64,000 bases of DNA from JAAUTT01 sp963846585 (GTDB lineage: Bacteria; Bacteroidota; Bacteroidia; Bacteroidales; JAAUTT01), in assembly GCA_963846585.1 (NCBI GenBank), contig CAWJWO010000002.1, forward strand, positions 186,001 to 250,000, read 5' to 3'. The notes beneath the pieces are model-generated. The model did not search any database. It was not told the origin of the DNA and worked only from the letters and a program-made list of their open reading frames with translations. Positions 1 to 8,422 of the stretch are shown here, piece after piece (position 1 is the first letter of the stretch; the number at the start of each line of letters is the position of its first letter). Both the position numbers and the translations under genes were made by a program.

Positions 1-1
1 A

Positions 2-124
2 GAACGGCAGATTCTTGAAAATTATCCTTCATTGACAAATAATGATCTGTTTGCTGTTTTTGGATATTTGCGTGAATGTATGCAAGATGGATTATTGTAT
101 GAATTACCAAGTACTGCTGAATGA
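2..124 (+). CDS. DUF433 family antitoxin, C-terminal end (partial)
   Basis: Open from the left edge and ending at TGA 122-124; about 40 residues are visible. The tail contains ILENYPSLTNNDLFAVFGYL, which fits the C-terminal helix-turn-helix part of DUF433 proteins, where a short conserved segment precedes an LT..D...AL.Y motif. The stop overlaps the ATG of the next gene as ATGA, so the two are translationally coupled. DUF433 proteins are the usual partner of DUF5615 PIN-like toxins, which is exactly what follows. The assignment rests on a fragment plus context. Confidence 0.7.
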   Translation, partial: ERQILENYPSLTNNDLFAVFGYLRECMQDGLLYELPSTAE

Positions 125-474
125 AACTTCTTGCAAATGAAAATATTCCTTTAACCAGTGTTAATTTTCTGATTTCTGTTGGCGTTGATGTAATTTGGAT
201 TGGACATAATCATTCAGGAATTTCCGATCAGGAAGTGATTGATATTGCAATAACTCAAGGCAGATTGATTTTTACATTTGATAGGGATTATAGTGAACTT
301 ATTTTTAAATTTGGTTATAAACCTCAATGTGGTGTTATTTATTTACGATTTGACGAATTTACACCTGTTTTTCCCGGTCAATTAATTTACAGAATATTAG
401 AAACCAAAGAATTAAATTTTGAAAATAAACTCACAGTTATTGATGCAAGAGGAATAAGACAAAGGAAATACTAA
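121..474 (+). CDS. DUF5615 family PIN-like toxin/nuclease
   Basis: A complete 117-residue protein. It opens with MKLLANENIP, the acidic Asn-Glu-Asn signature at the first strand of Mut7-C/PIN-like DUF5615 proteins, and has a second acidic motif, FTFDRDYSEL, near residue 52. These acidic residues are those expected to bind metal in the PIN-like fold. The start codon overlaps the stop of the upstream DUF433 gene, giving a typical type II toxin-antitoxin arrangement. RNase activity is inferred from the family and has not been shown for most members. Length is normal for the family. Confidence 0.8.
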   Translation: MKLLANENIPLTSVNFLISVGVDVIWIGHNHSGISDQEVIDIAITQGRLIFTFDRDYSELIFKFGYKPQCGVIYLRFDEFTPVFPGQLIYRILETKELNFENKLTVIDARGIRQRKY

Positions 475-572
475 ACTCTTTTTAAAAATCAGTCCAGGTT
501 ATAGGGGTTTAAGACAATTTCATCCGTCGTTATTGATACTATAAGTAAGTAAAAAGTGAAACTTACCAGATA

Positions 573-1751
573 ATGATAATAATAAATCGAAAGCTAATGA
601 ACCCAAAATTTCTATCGACTAATAACTACAATCTCTTTCAGAAACTATTATATATTGTGATAATGAATATTCCTGTCTTTTCAACAGGACAGACTGTTAC
701 AATAACAACTACTAACCCCCCAATTGATAATAGTGCATGGTGTAATTGGGTTTATTTTGGAAGACAACCAAGTGCAAGAGCAGAAGCCATGGGTAGAGGA
801 TATAGTACCATTGATGGTGATTTATCCACAGTTTTTTTTAATCCGGCAGGTACTGCAACGATAAAAGGTCTGGAATTTAGTAGTTCATTTGCATCACCTT
901 ACTATTTAATAAATAAGGGATTATACACTTTTTATTCAACCGGTTATAAAATTAACGATTATTTAGTTGCAGGTTTAAGTTATAACCATTTTTCTTATGG
1001 TGAATCCATAACCTTTACTGATCAGAATGGAAATTCAATTCAAAGTGTGACTCCTTCAAGTACAATATTTTGTTTAACACTATCATCTCAACCATTCAAA
1101 AATTTATATATTGGATTTAATGCTAATTACTTCGATTTTAATAAAATGTATCCAACCAGCACCACAAATGATCCTATTTATTTTGATTTTGGTATCATTA
1201 AAAAAATTCAGTTTTTGCTGACAGCAGAATACAGTCATTCAATTAATATTGGTGCAAGTATTCAGAATTTCAATAATTCAAAATTACTAGTTAATACCAT
1301 GGGAAATAATGGAACTTTGGAAATTCCGGTTATTTTTAAATATGGTTTGAATTATCAATTAGTATTAAATAAACATATAGTAATTAAAAAATTACAAACA
1401 ATAAATATTTTATTACAATACGAAGGTCAAAAGTTGTTTAATTCTCAATATCATAGTGCTTCCAGAACTGGCGTGGAAATTAATATATTAGAACTATTTG
1501 CAATTCGAGCAGGACATTATAGCGAAAAAATAGATGACGATGGTAATCCCTCAAATAAATATGAAATTAGTTCATTTACCTATGGAATTGGCATGCAATT
1601 ACCTTTTTACAAACTTGGAAAGATTCCTTTAAATTTTTGTTTTGACTATACTTCATTACCACAACCAGTTGGTAATTCTATTTATACTAATTTTGGAAAT
1701 TTCCATGTACTAAATTTCCGGTTGAATTGGATTGTTGATAGTAAAAAATAA
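573..1751 (+). CDS. PorV/PorQ-family outer-membrane protein
   Basis: Up to 392 residues. The first hydrophobic stretch is around residues 23-38 and is followed by FSTGQ, consistent with a signal peptide; ATG 597 (residue 9) is an equally plausible start and gives a more normal signal length. The motif YFGRQPSARAEAMGRGYSTI with the downstream FFNPAGTA is characteristic of the PorV/PorQ (UPF0164/FadL-like) beta-barrels, followed by alternating amphipathic strands to the end. In Bacteroidota, PorV is the outer-membrane shuttle and PorQ an attachment-complex component of the type IX secretion system, but the family also has many members of unknown role. No other T9SS core gene is adjacent, so I place it in the family only. 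Confidence 0.75.
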   Translation: MIIINRKLMNPKFLSTNNYNLFQKLLYIVIMNIPVFSTGQTVTITTTNPPIDNSAWCNWVYFGRQPSARAEAMGRGYSTIDGDLSTVFFNPAGTATIKGLEFSSSFASPYYLINKGLYTFYSTGYKINDYLVAGLSYNHFSYGESITFTDQNGNSIQSVTPSSTIFCLTLSSQPFKNLYIGFNANYFDFNKMYPTSTTNDPIYFDFGIIKKIQFLLTAEYSHSINIGASIQNFNNSKLLVNTMGNNGTLEIPVIFKYGLNYQLVLNKHIVIKKLQTINILLQYEGQKLFNSQYHSASRTGVEINILELFAIRAGHYSEKIDDDGNPSNKYEISSFTYGIGMQLPFYKLGKIPLNFCFDYTSLPQPVGNSIYTNFGNFHVLNFRLNWIVDSKK

Positions 1752-1941
1752 CAATATTCTTAACATAACGTCAGTTCGACGTAAGGTATTAACTTTTTTC
1801 ATTTTGTAAATAGTAATTTTATATATTGGTTCATTTGCCCCTTTGTGTCTGCATTAGCTCAAACTTGATGTTGTTCTCTCTGTTACAGGCTTATTCGTCG
1901 ATTTAATATTTATAACATACAGATATATTGTGAAATACAAT

Positions 1942-2078
1942 GAGATTCCTCCCTACGGTCGGAATGACTACCGCATTTTTTGTTTTAGGGGGGAGAGAAA
2001 GAGGCGGCTCCGCCGCCTCTTTCTCTCCCCCCTATCATATTAAAACCGACAGTCATTTCGACCGAAGGGAGAAATCTC
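1942..2078. repeat. 137-bp composite palindrome (MITE/REP-like)
   Basis: Outer arms 1942-1968 and 2052-2078 are imperfect inverted copies of a 27-bp motif built on TTTCGACCGAAGGGAGAAAT. Inner arms 1986-2008 and 2012-2034 are a perfect 23-bp inverted repeat with a TCC loop. All arms share one centre (position 2010), so the whole unit folds as one cruciform or hairpin. The inner arm is purine-rich on one side and strikingly GC-rich for this genome. A degenerate right half of the same element occurs near 51490-51554. It may be a non-autonomous mobile element or a strong bidirectional terminator. It lies between the IS982 transposase and its left end. Confidence 0.85.
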
Positions 2079-2158
2079 AAAAAAGCAGGTAGTTTTTGTA
2101 ATTACTTATTAATAATGTCACTAGACTATTTTAACTTTATTCCTATGCCTTTTAGGGA

Positions 2159-3070
2159 TTAAGCTGCTCTCCTTAAAGACTTATTATCAATTATTTCAAT
2201 ATTCAATGTAGGTTTTTTTGGGAAAAAAGAGTATGCAATCAGGCCAGAAAGAAGGTTTGTAATAAAATTATTAAATCCACGATGTCTGGTGTGTTCCACC
2301 TGGCACATATTCTTTAATTCATCATTAACCGTTTCAATTAGTGCTCTTTTTCTAAGAATTATTTTGTCTTTTAATTGCATAATACTGTTTTTCATATTCT
2401 TACGAATTTTAGTAATAAGATGGATACCATCTATAAAGAGCTGTTCAAAGAGGGTTTGACTGATATATCCCTTGTCTCCAAAAAGTTTTCCGAATACTTT
2501 TTTATGAAAGGATTTGTTTTTAAGTGGCTCTCTGTCATCAACATTCCCCTGGGTTAACATAAAATCCAAAATTTCACCCTTGTCATTGATAATCAGGTGA
2601 AGTTTGAAACCAAAAAACCAGCCAATAGAACATTGACCCTTGGTTGCTAAGCCTTTGAATACACGGTTTTGTTTTTCCCTACGGATATGACATGCCCTCA
2701 ATGGAGTTGAGTCAATAAAAGATATTCCAGTGCATTGGCCTAAACAACAAGTCTTTAGGAATACAGCCAATGGCATTGCAACTTTTCTTTGAAGTTCAAC
2801 TAAGCGATTGTAGGATACAGTCTTAGGAAATTCGGACTGAAGATGAACTTGAACGTATTGAGTATAAAAGTGTTTAAGGTTACGGAACTGGCCTGCATGA
2901 AAGAGTATCAAAATGGTAATAACCTCGCTATCATGTAATTTAAATGAACGATTTCTGGACTGCTTGCCATTATCTTTTCTTACGATGTGTCCGGTCATAG
3001 CCTTTTCAAATTCGTTGCAAAAATCGTGTATAACATAGAAAATTTCAGTAATTTTATCAGTAGTAAACAT
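2159..3070 (-). CDS. IS982 family transposase
   Basis: About 303 residues from MFTTDKITEI. A DDE domain is visible in order: SFIDSTPLRAC (first Asp), then LFGDKGYIS (second Asp in the typical GDKGY), then RALIETVNDELKN (Glu, ending near the C terminus). The spacing and the STPLR.C motif are those of IS982 transposases. The start was chosen from the position of the right terminal repeat (3155-3174), since the longer frame to 3262 crosses it. The stop at 2159-2161 is followed by a long non-coding tail before the left repeat. The gene appears intact. Confidence 0.85.
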   Translation of the reverse strand: MFTTDKITEIFYVIHDFCNEFEKAMTGHIVRKDNGKQSRNRSFKLHDSEVITILILFHAGQFRNLKHFYTQYVQVHLQSEFPKTVSYNRLVELQRKVAMPLAVFLKTCCLGQCTGISFIDSTPLRACHIRREKQNRVFKGLATKGQCSIGWFFGFKLHLIINDKGEILDFMLTQGNVDDREPLKNKSFHKKVFGKLFGDKGYISQTLFEQLFIDGIHLITKIRKNMKNSIMQLKDKIILRKRALIETVNDELKNMCQVEHTRHRGFNNFITNLLSGLIAYSFFPKKPTLNIEIIDNKSLRRAA

Positions 3071-3278
3071 AGGAAGATTATTAGTTATATATTTATGAAT
3101 TAGATACTTAAATATACAAATTCTTCCTATTGTTTCAAAATAAAAATCTGATTTCTTACGTCGAACTGACGTTAATTTATAGAACGAAACCTGAAACAAT
3201 ATTCTCTTCAAATATCTCAATTTTCTGTTATGTGTCTTAACTTTTGAAAAAGACAATTTCAATTAAATAAGATATGGA

Positions 3279-3749
3279 TCATTTTCTATCAATCTTTTGT
3301 AAATTGATGTGAAGCGGATAAAAATCAAAATGCTTATAAAATTCTAATACTTTTTCATTTCCAATCGCAACAGATAATATTTGTGTTTCAGTATTTTTGG
3401 ATTTTAACCATTCGATTGATCTGTTTACCAACTGTTTTCCTAATCCTGATTCCCTATAATTTTCCTCTACATAGATGGAATCAATCTCACCAATTTTATT
3501 ATCCTCCCGATCAATAGTACTTATACAATAACCAACTATTTCATTTATATCATTATCAATTATATATTCCAACAGAACTATTGATGATTTTTTTAACAAT
3601 TGACTTTTCCGCTTTTCCCAATTCATATTTTGAAACCTGTTTTTGAAATGAGGAGATAAATTAAAATGTAATTGATTCAGTTTTTCCCATAAAGATCTAA
3701 TTAAATCTAAATTGGTTTCATTACTTTGAATAATGCAAAATCGGTCCAT
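3279..3749 (-). CDS. GNAT family N-acetyltransferase
   Basis: A complete 156-residue protein. The acetyl-CoA binding motif A is visible as IDSIYVEENYRESGLGKQLV (about residues 93-112; R/Q-x-x-G-x-G/A form), followed by SIEWLKSKN and the motif B region ILSVAIGNEKVLEFYKHFDF, with the FYKHFDF signature typical of GNAT C termini. It transfers an acetyl group to an unknown amine, and the substrate cannot be inferred. It ends 105 bp outside the right terminal repeat of the IS982 element and does not appear damaged by it. Confidence 0.85.
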   Translation of the reverse strand: MDRFCIIQSNETNLDLIRSLWEKLNQLHFNLSPHFKNRFQNMNWEKRKSQLLKKSSIVLLEYIIDNDINEIVGYCISTIDREDNKIGEIDSIYVEENYRESGLGKQLVNRSIEWLKSKNTETQILSVAIGNEKVLEFYKHFDFYPLHINLQKIDRK

Positions 3750-3840
3750 ACAAGATTATTTTCAAATTTTTGCGAAATTTAATCTTAATTATTATCGAAT
3801 TCCGGGAGTTTATTAATTTTAAATTTCTAATAAAAGGATT

Positions 3841-4161
3841 ATGAATAAATTTATACTTGCTCTTTTAATAGGAATATCAGCAGGAATTATTGATGTAGTT
3901 CCCATGATTATTCAAAAAGTGAATAAATATGCATGTATTTCAGCATTTATTCACTGGGTGGTACTTGGTATAATTATCCCTTATATTAATTGGGATATAC
4001 AACCGTGGTTGAAAGGTTTAATTATTGCTGAATTAACAACAATTCCAATCATGGTGATTGTTTTTGAGACTAATCCGAAATCAGTGATTCCAATAATTAT
4101 TTTTTCTGCAATTCTGGGTATATTGGTAGGTATAACCGGTGCAAGGTTTGTTGTATTATAA
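3841..4161 (+). CDS. Small polytopic membrane protein, unknown function
   Basis: 106 residues with four predicted hydrophobic segments (about residues 3-23, 33-50, 58-75 and 84-105) and short charged loops. I recognise no motif with confidence. Gly/Ile-rich helices and the small size resemble uncharacterised Bacteroidota membrane proteins. The next gene starts 21 bp downstream on the same strand and is also a small membrane protein, so the two are probably cotranscribed. Confidence 0.55.
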   Translation: MNKFILALLIGISAGIIDVVPMIIQKVNKYACISAFIHWVVLGIIIPYINWDIQPWLKGLIIAELTTIPIMVIVFETNPKSVIPIIIFSAILGILVGITGARFVVL

Positions 4162-4182
4162 TAAGTCAATGTATTTATTATT

Positions 4183-4635
4183 ATGATTTTACCTGACAAA
4201 ATAAGAAAGGGTATATTTATAATTATGATAATATTCTGTCTTGTTGCATCAGTTTATCATTTGACAGGTGTATTTTTTAAAATTAACAGTTCTCCGGTAT
4301 ACAGACATTTGATATTTGTATTTATTAATTTAATTGGCGTTTACGGTTTTAGTAAACGTCCTAAATATTTTATATACTTTTATTGCCTATTGATAATTCA
4401 GCAATATTATAGTCATGGTCAATTTTTATTAAAAATCTGGCACTCCTATCATCATGTTAATTGGATTAGTTTGATTGTGCTTATATTATTACCAGTTGGG
4501 TTAATTGCGATGATTGATGATTGCAGGCTAAAAAAAATCAAAACAACACATTTAAAAAGAAGAAAACATTATATTTGCAGCCACAAAAAAATTGATGGCG
4601 AGGTAGCTCAGCTGGTTAGAGCGCATGATTCATAA
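4183..4635 (+). CDS. Small membrane protein whose frame runs into tRNA-Met
   Basis: 150 residues as an open frame. Four hydrophobic segments cover about residues 10-30, 42-56, 62-75 and 92-112. A basic tail (LKKIKTTHLKRRKH) follows. The last 13 residues (GEVAQLVRAHDS and its predecessor) are simply tRNA-Met read as protein, and the frame stops inside the anticodon arm. The authentic C terminus may have been lost when the tRNA came to lie next to it, or this is a chance overlap. The domain family is not recognised. Confidence 0.5.
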   Translation: MILPDKIRKGIFIIMIIFCLVASVYHLTGVFFKINSSPVYRHLIFVFINLIGVYGFSKRPKYFIYFYCLLIIQQYYSHGQFLLKIWHSYHHVNWISLIVLILLPVGLIAMIDDCRLKKIKTTHLKRRKHYICSHKKIDGEVAQLVRAHDS

Positions 4636-4670
4636 TCATGAGGTCGGCGGATCATTCCCGCCTCTCGCTA
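4597..4670 (+). tRNA. tRNA-Met (CAT anticodon), atypical T-loop
   Basis: Cloverleaf by inspection: acceptor GGCGAGG, D-arm TAGCTCAGCTGGTTAGAGC, anticodon stem CATGA/TCATG with loop TTCATAA (anticodon CAT), T-stem GGCGG/CCGCC, 3' acceptor TCTCGCT with two G-U pairs, discriminator A at 4670 followed by CA. The elongator type is inferred from the overall sequence. The T-loop reads ATCATTC where TTCRANT is expected, so T54 and A58 are swapped. The 3' half and flank are duplicated at 9135-9271 with the same unusual loop. Confidence 0.85.
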
Positions 4671-4763
4671 CAGAAAATAGTGTTTAGTGCTTGGTGCATA
4701 GTGCATAGATGGAATTCCGACTATATAACCATTTGCAATGAATTTGCACCATAAAATCCAATA
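4627..4763 (+). repeat. Direct repeat copy A: tRNA-Met 3' half plus flank
   Basis: 137 bp that recur at 9135-9271 (constant offset 4508) with about four to five mismatches, all in the part beyond the tRNA. The identity begins inside the 5' strand of the anticodon stem and continues about 90 bp past the tRNA 3' end. Such a duplication of a tRNA 3' half is the expected footprint of site-specific integration by a tyrosine recombinase, but no integrase lies between the copies and the repeat is longer than a usual att core. Confidence 0.85.
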
Positions 4764-5329
4764 TTCCATTATATAATTTTCTCTATTTTCATTCCTATGC
4801 TTTTCATAAATCCAAAATAATTATTTCAGGTAATTCAATTAGTTATGGAAATTCCTGATATAGATATCCCAAGAATCAGTATCGACATTTAATATTTGGC
4901 ATTATATTTGCCGGCGCTGAAATTGATATTATATTCGCAAAACAACATTTCAAATTAAAACTTTCTATATCTCCATTTAGAAGAGAAATTATATCTAATA
5001 AATAATGCCCCACACCCAGGATTTATTAAGCATTTACCGCTATAAAATGTACTATGAAACTATAGCCGTTTGACTTATTCCCGGGCGGTCCGGGAGCTCC
5101 CACGCATCCCATGGACCTGCACGGGAAATAAGTTGATTGGCGCTCAGAAATGTTATAAATAGTTTTTTCTATCGTAAGAAGTATTTCCTATCTTTAAATC
5201 AATTTGAACCAAAAAAATAGTTTCTAATAAAAATATACTACACCGCTACGTTATAGCAGTTACAAACTAGTTGGTCACAATACTAAGAAAAGCTACAAAC
5301 CAAACAATTATTTATAAATAGATGATTAT
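4764..5329. other. Gene-free stretch with GC-rich hairpin
   Basis: No convincing reading frame on either strand. The only notable structure is a GC-rich hairpin at 5073-5133 in otherwise very AT-rich DNA. Arms 5073-5083 and 5122-5133 pair over 11 bp with a single A bulge. Inside them 5087-5095 pairs with 5107-5117 (two-base bulge) around an 11-base loop. It is not followed by a T-run, so it is not a classic terminator, and it occurs once in the window. Confidence 0.5.
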
Positions 5330-5821
5330 ATGGAAAGAATTGATTTATTTAAAGCATTTTACACTCAGAAGAGTAAATATTATGCTGACCAGCTTGAAAA
5401 ATTTGAACAAGGTGAGCGTCTTTCATTCAATTTTTGGGCTGGATTTTTTAGTGTGACTTGGTTTATTTATCGAAAAATGTACAAACAAGCGATAATTATA
5501 TTTTTAATAATTCTTGCTTTAACAATAATTTCTGCAGTAATTTTACAATTAATAAATCCTTACGATAGTTCAAATGAAGTTTATGTTAAAATATTCTTTT
5601 ATATTTTTGATTTTGTTGTACTCGGATTTATTGGTAATAAATTATATATAAGTAAATCCATTAAGTCTGTTGAAAGTTTTATAAATGAACATGGATTAGA
5701 AAATGTTGATAATTCATTAATGAATAAATTGAGAGCAAAAGGAGGTACTTCAATTGTGAATGCTTTGATTTTTGTTGTAATTATGATCTTAATCCAAATT
5801 ATAGCCAAATATGCCCATTAA
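5330..5821 (+). CDS. DUF2628 domain membrane protein
   Basis: 163 residues. After a charged N terminus (AFYTQKSKYYADQLEKFEQG) comes LSFNFWAGFFSVTWFIYRKM, the aromatic segment typical of DUF2628 proteins (the family usually shows W..FFFGPFWFLYRKMY). Three further hydrophobic segments follow, the last at the C terminus. The function of the family is unknown. It lies between the two tRNA-Met repeat copies and just upstream of the ISL3-type element. Confidence 0.65.
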   Translation: MERIDLFKAFYTQKSKYYADQLEKFEQGERLSFNFWAGFFSVTWFIYRKMYKQAIIIFLIILALTIISAVILQLINPYDSSNEVYVKIFFYIFDFVVLGFIGNKLYISKSIKSVESFINEHGLENVDNSLMNKLRAKGGTSIVNALIFVVIMILIQIIAKYAH

Positions 5822-5912
5822 AAAATGTATTGTGGGTAATATGCTGGATATTCCGGAACATATTGGTTCTTCATCACTTTTGATGAAAGTCTAAGAATAA
5901 AGTACACTATAT

Positions 5913-6362
5913 CTAAACTGCAACTAAGCCTTGCTTCTTTTCAAAGGAAATTCCAATTTTGCTCATAATATTATATATCTGAGCTTTTTGAAACTCTACT
6001 CCATATGTACTTTTTATCCATTGTTTTATTATTGGACCAGTCCATTTTTCGGAACCATACCCATAATAGCTTGGCTTTTGATTGATTATTGACAATTTAA
6101 TTTCTAAAAGAACATTTTCTGGTAAAGTACTATGCCTACCTCTTCCTTTCCTGTCCTTTAAACCGTCAATACCTTCTTCTTCAAAACGATGTACCCAATT
6201 TGTGATTTGTTTAAAACTAATATTATGTATTTCAGCTAATTTTCTACTTGAATGGCCTAAGGCAACCAGGTATACTAAATTGAGCCGTACGCCTACAGTA
6301 TATGATTCATTATCATTCAAAAGCTTCTTTATCTCAATTGGATTTGCAATATATGATTTCAC
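5913..6362 (-). CDS. Helix-turn-helix protein of the ISL3-type element
   Basis: 149 residues. An N-terminal HTH of the HTH_23/IS630-N type spans about residues 25-65 (RLNLVYLVALGHSSRKLAEI followed by NISFKQITNWVHRF). A linker LKDRKGRGRHSTL leads into a winged-HTH half (YYGYGSEKWTGPIIKQWI) up to the C terminus. It resembles the DNA-binding half of IS630 transposases with no DDE domain attached. It is transcribed divergently from the transposase, with about 36-42 bp between starts, so a regulatory role on transposase transcription is plausible. It could instead be a passenger gene or a relic. Confidence 0.65.
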   Translation of the reverse strand: MKSYIANPIEIKKLLNDNESYTVGVRLNLVYLVALGHSSRKLAEIHNISFKQITNWVHRFEEEGIDGLKDRKGRGRHSTLPENVLLEIKLSIINQKPSYYGYGSEKWTGPIIKQWIKSTYGVEFQKAQIYNIMSKIGISFEKKQGLVAV

Positions 6363-6403
6363 CTTTTATCCTTCCTGCAAATGTAAAGCTAAAAGCTGTG
6401 AAT

Positions 6404-7978
6404 ATGATCTTTACCGAAGGTCATCTTTATTTAAATGTCTCTGCCTGACAGACTGGTTCAAAGTGTCCTTTATGCAAAAAAACCAGTTATAGAGTTCACA
6501 GTAAATATACAAGAATGCTTGCAGATTTACCAGTTTCAGGACACCAATCCAGAATGGAATTAATGGCAAGAAGATTCTTTTGTGATAACCCTAAATGTAA
6601 AAGAAAGATTTTTACCGAACGGTTCCGAGTTGAGATTAGCCCTTATAAAAGAAGGCTATGCCGTACCATAGAACTTTTGAGAAGAATAGCTCTTGAATTA
6701 GGTGGCAATACAGGATCTAAAATAAGCAGATATATGGGAATGCCTGTCAGCCCATCCACAGTTCTAAGAATAATAAAACAAATTGAAATTATCTCAATAC
6801 CTGTAACTTCCGGAATTATTGGAATTGATGATTGGGCCTTTAGGAAGGGTAATAATTATGGTACCGTTGTAGTTGATTTGGAAAGCAGAGAAGTTATTGA
6901 CCTGTTGCCAGATCGAGAATCTAATACGTTGGCAAATTGGTTACGTGTTCATCCTGAAGTCACCGTTATATCAAGGGATAGGGCTGGCCCTTATGCTTTA
7001 GGTGCAAAAATTGGCGCTCCACAAGCCATTCAGGTGGCAGACAGATTTCATTTACTTATGAATCTTGGTGAAGCAACAAAGAGAGTGTTTCAGTCAAAAC
7101 GAAAAGAGCTTAAAGAGGCATACAAAATTTATAATACACCCTTAATTGTTAAAGATCCAAAAGAAAAACTCATTGAAACAACCGCTATTACTATCGAAGA
7201 ACATAAAATTATTCCTACAACAACTAATATCAAACGGCAATATATTTTTGAAAAAGTTAAAGAACTTCGTCAGGCTGGTAAATCAATAAAAGCAATCGCT
7301 AAAACATTAAAAGCACATAGACAAACAGTTAAAAAATACATTAATGCCGATGAGTATCCTAAAAGAGAATACAAACAGAATATACAATTTGATAGTTACA
7401 TTGAGTATTTATTACATGAAAGCAACCAGGGTAAGACTAAAAAAGAATTACATCAAGCTATTGTAAATATGGGCTTTAAAGGTAAATATACCCAGTTCTG
7501 TTTTAATTTAAATAGGATATCCGAAGAAAAATACCCGGGATTATCCAGCGGTAGAAGTATTACACAATTAACTCCAATACGAACCTGGTCACCAGCCAGG
7601 TTATCAATGATGCTATATATAGATCCAAAACAATTAAACATACATGATAATGAATTCCTTAATCTGTTATTCGATAAATATCCGGAAATTAAACGATTAG
7701 AACAATTGGTTAAGAACTTCAAAGATTTATTCATTAATAAACAGGATGGTCAATTAAAAATCTGGATTGAGCAAGCAATGCATCCGGAATCTGTATTGCA
7801 AAATTTTGCATCGAACCTGAAAAAAGATTTTAATGCGATTAATAATGCAGTAATTACTTCATATAGTAATGGACAAGTTGAAGGCCAGGTAAATCGACTA
7901 AAGAATATAAAGAGAAGAATGTATGGCAGGGCTGGCTTTCATATGCTAAGAAACATGGTACTAATTAAGTCAGGATAA
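6404..7978 (+). pseudogene. ISL3 family transposase, interrupted by in-frame TGA
   Basis: Reading from ATG 6404 (or GTG 6398), the frame encodes MIFTEGHLYLNVSA, then TGA at 6446-6448, then continues in the same frame with a zinc-finger segment (TGSKCPLCKKTSYRVHSKYT) and the full transposase to 7978. Between the TGA and ATG 6515 there is no ATG, GTG or TTG codon in frame. The surviving 487-residue frame lacks the first Cys-x2-Cys pair. The DDE domain is visible (GIIGIDDWAFRKG; SRDRAGPYALGA; the C-terminal SNGQVEGQVNRLKNIKRRMYG). An internal HTH (AGKSIKAIAKTLKAHRQTVK) is also present. It is probably inactive unless the TGA is a sequence error. Confidence 0.8.
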
Positions 7979-7990
7979 TCACCAAAAGTG

Positions 7991-8362
7991 ATGAAGAACC
8001 TGTTAAAATGGACGCATAATATTTTAATGTATCTGTTAAGAGAGTTTATCCCTTGGATTTTGTTTGCATTAACGATCTATAAAACAACTAATAATGCAAA
8101 ACTTAGATTGAATTTTAAAAAAATATGGTTTCTGTTCGTTGCTTATTGGATCATCAATATGTCTGCTTATGAATTTTCGATATTCATTAGAAGTTATGTG
8201 TTTGATTTTGTACTAATTCCTTTGGATGTTGAAAAAAAGTTCTTATTCGAGAGTATTCTGGGGATTGGTTTGATTGGATTTAACTTCACCGGATATTATG
8301 CTGTGATGACGCATTCGGTATTCTTAATCGAAAATCAGACAACAACTACAACAACGCACTGA
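7991..8362 (+). CDS. Membrane protein adjoining the IS right end, possibly truncated
   Basis: About 123 residues from ATG 7991; GTG 7988 is one codon upstream. Both possible starts lie inside the right terminal repeat of the ISL3-type element (7980-8000), so the original N terminus may have been removed by the insertion. Hydrophobic segments cover about residues 18-30, 46-62, 68-82 and 90-112, and the C terminus is a run of Thr. The family is not recognised. No matching N-terminal part is seen left of the element. Confidence 0.45.
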   Translation: MKNLLKWTHNILMYLLREFIPWILFALTIYKTTNNAKLRLNFKKIWFLFVAYWIINMSAYEFSIFIRSYVFDFVLIPLDVEKKFLFESILGIGLIGFNFTGYYAVMTHSVFLIENQTTTTTTH

Positions 8363-8422
8363 TTTCACTTCAACAGATCACTCTTGTTAATAAATTGATT
8401 AATTTTGTAAAAAACATAATCA

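Larger units (their letters stand above)
1766..3174 (-). mobile_element. IS982-type insertion sequence with nested palindrome
   Basis: Bounded by perfect 20-bp inverted repeats: taacgtcagttcgacgtaag at 1766-1785 and its reverse complement at 3155-3174. It contains one transposase on the minus strand (2159-3070). The repeats decide the transposase start: the longest open frame begins at 3262, outside the element, and would read through the right repeat, so ATG 3070 is preferred. Unusually, about 370 bp lie between the transposase stop and the left repeat, and this tail holds the 137-bp palindrome at 1942-2078. No convincing target duplication is visible, which fits an old insertion. Confidence 0.75.
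5865..8000 (+). mobile_element. ISL3-type insertion sequence with accessory HTH gene
   Basis: Bounded by 21-bp terminal inverted repeats (5865-5885 and 7980-8000) that match except at one position, both starting ggttcttcatcactttt when read inward. It encodes a plus-strand ISL3 transposase reading frame (6404-7978, broken) and a divergent minus-strand helix-turn-helix protein (5913-6362). Its length of 2136 bp is within the ISL3 range. No 8-bp target duplication is obvious (aacatatt against tgttaaaa). Confidence 0.8.

Noticed and set aside
3071..3262. N-terminal extension of the IS982 transposase frame to 3262
   Set aside because: It would start outside the element and read through the right terminal repeat (3155-3174); ATG 3070 fits the family's normal N terminus.
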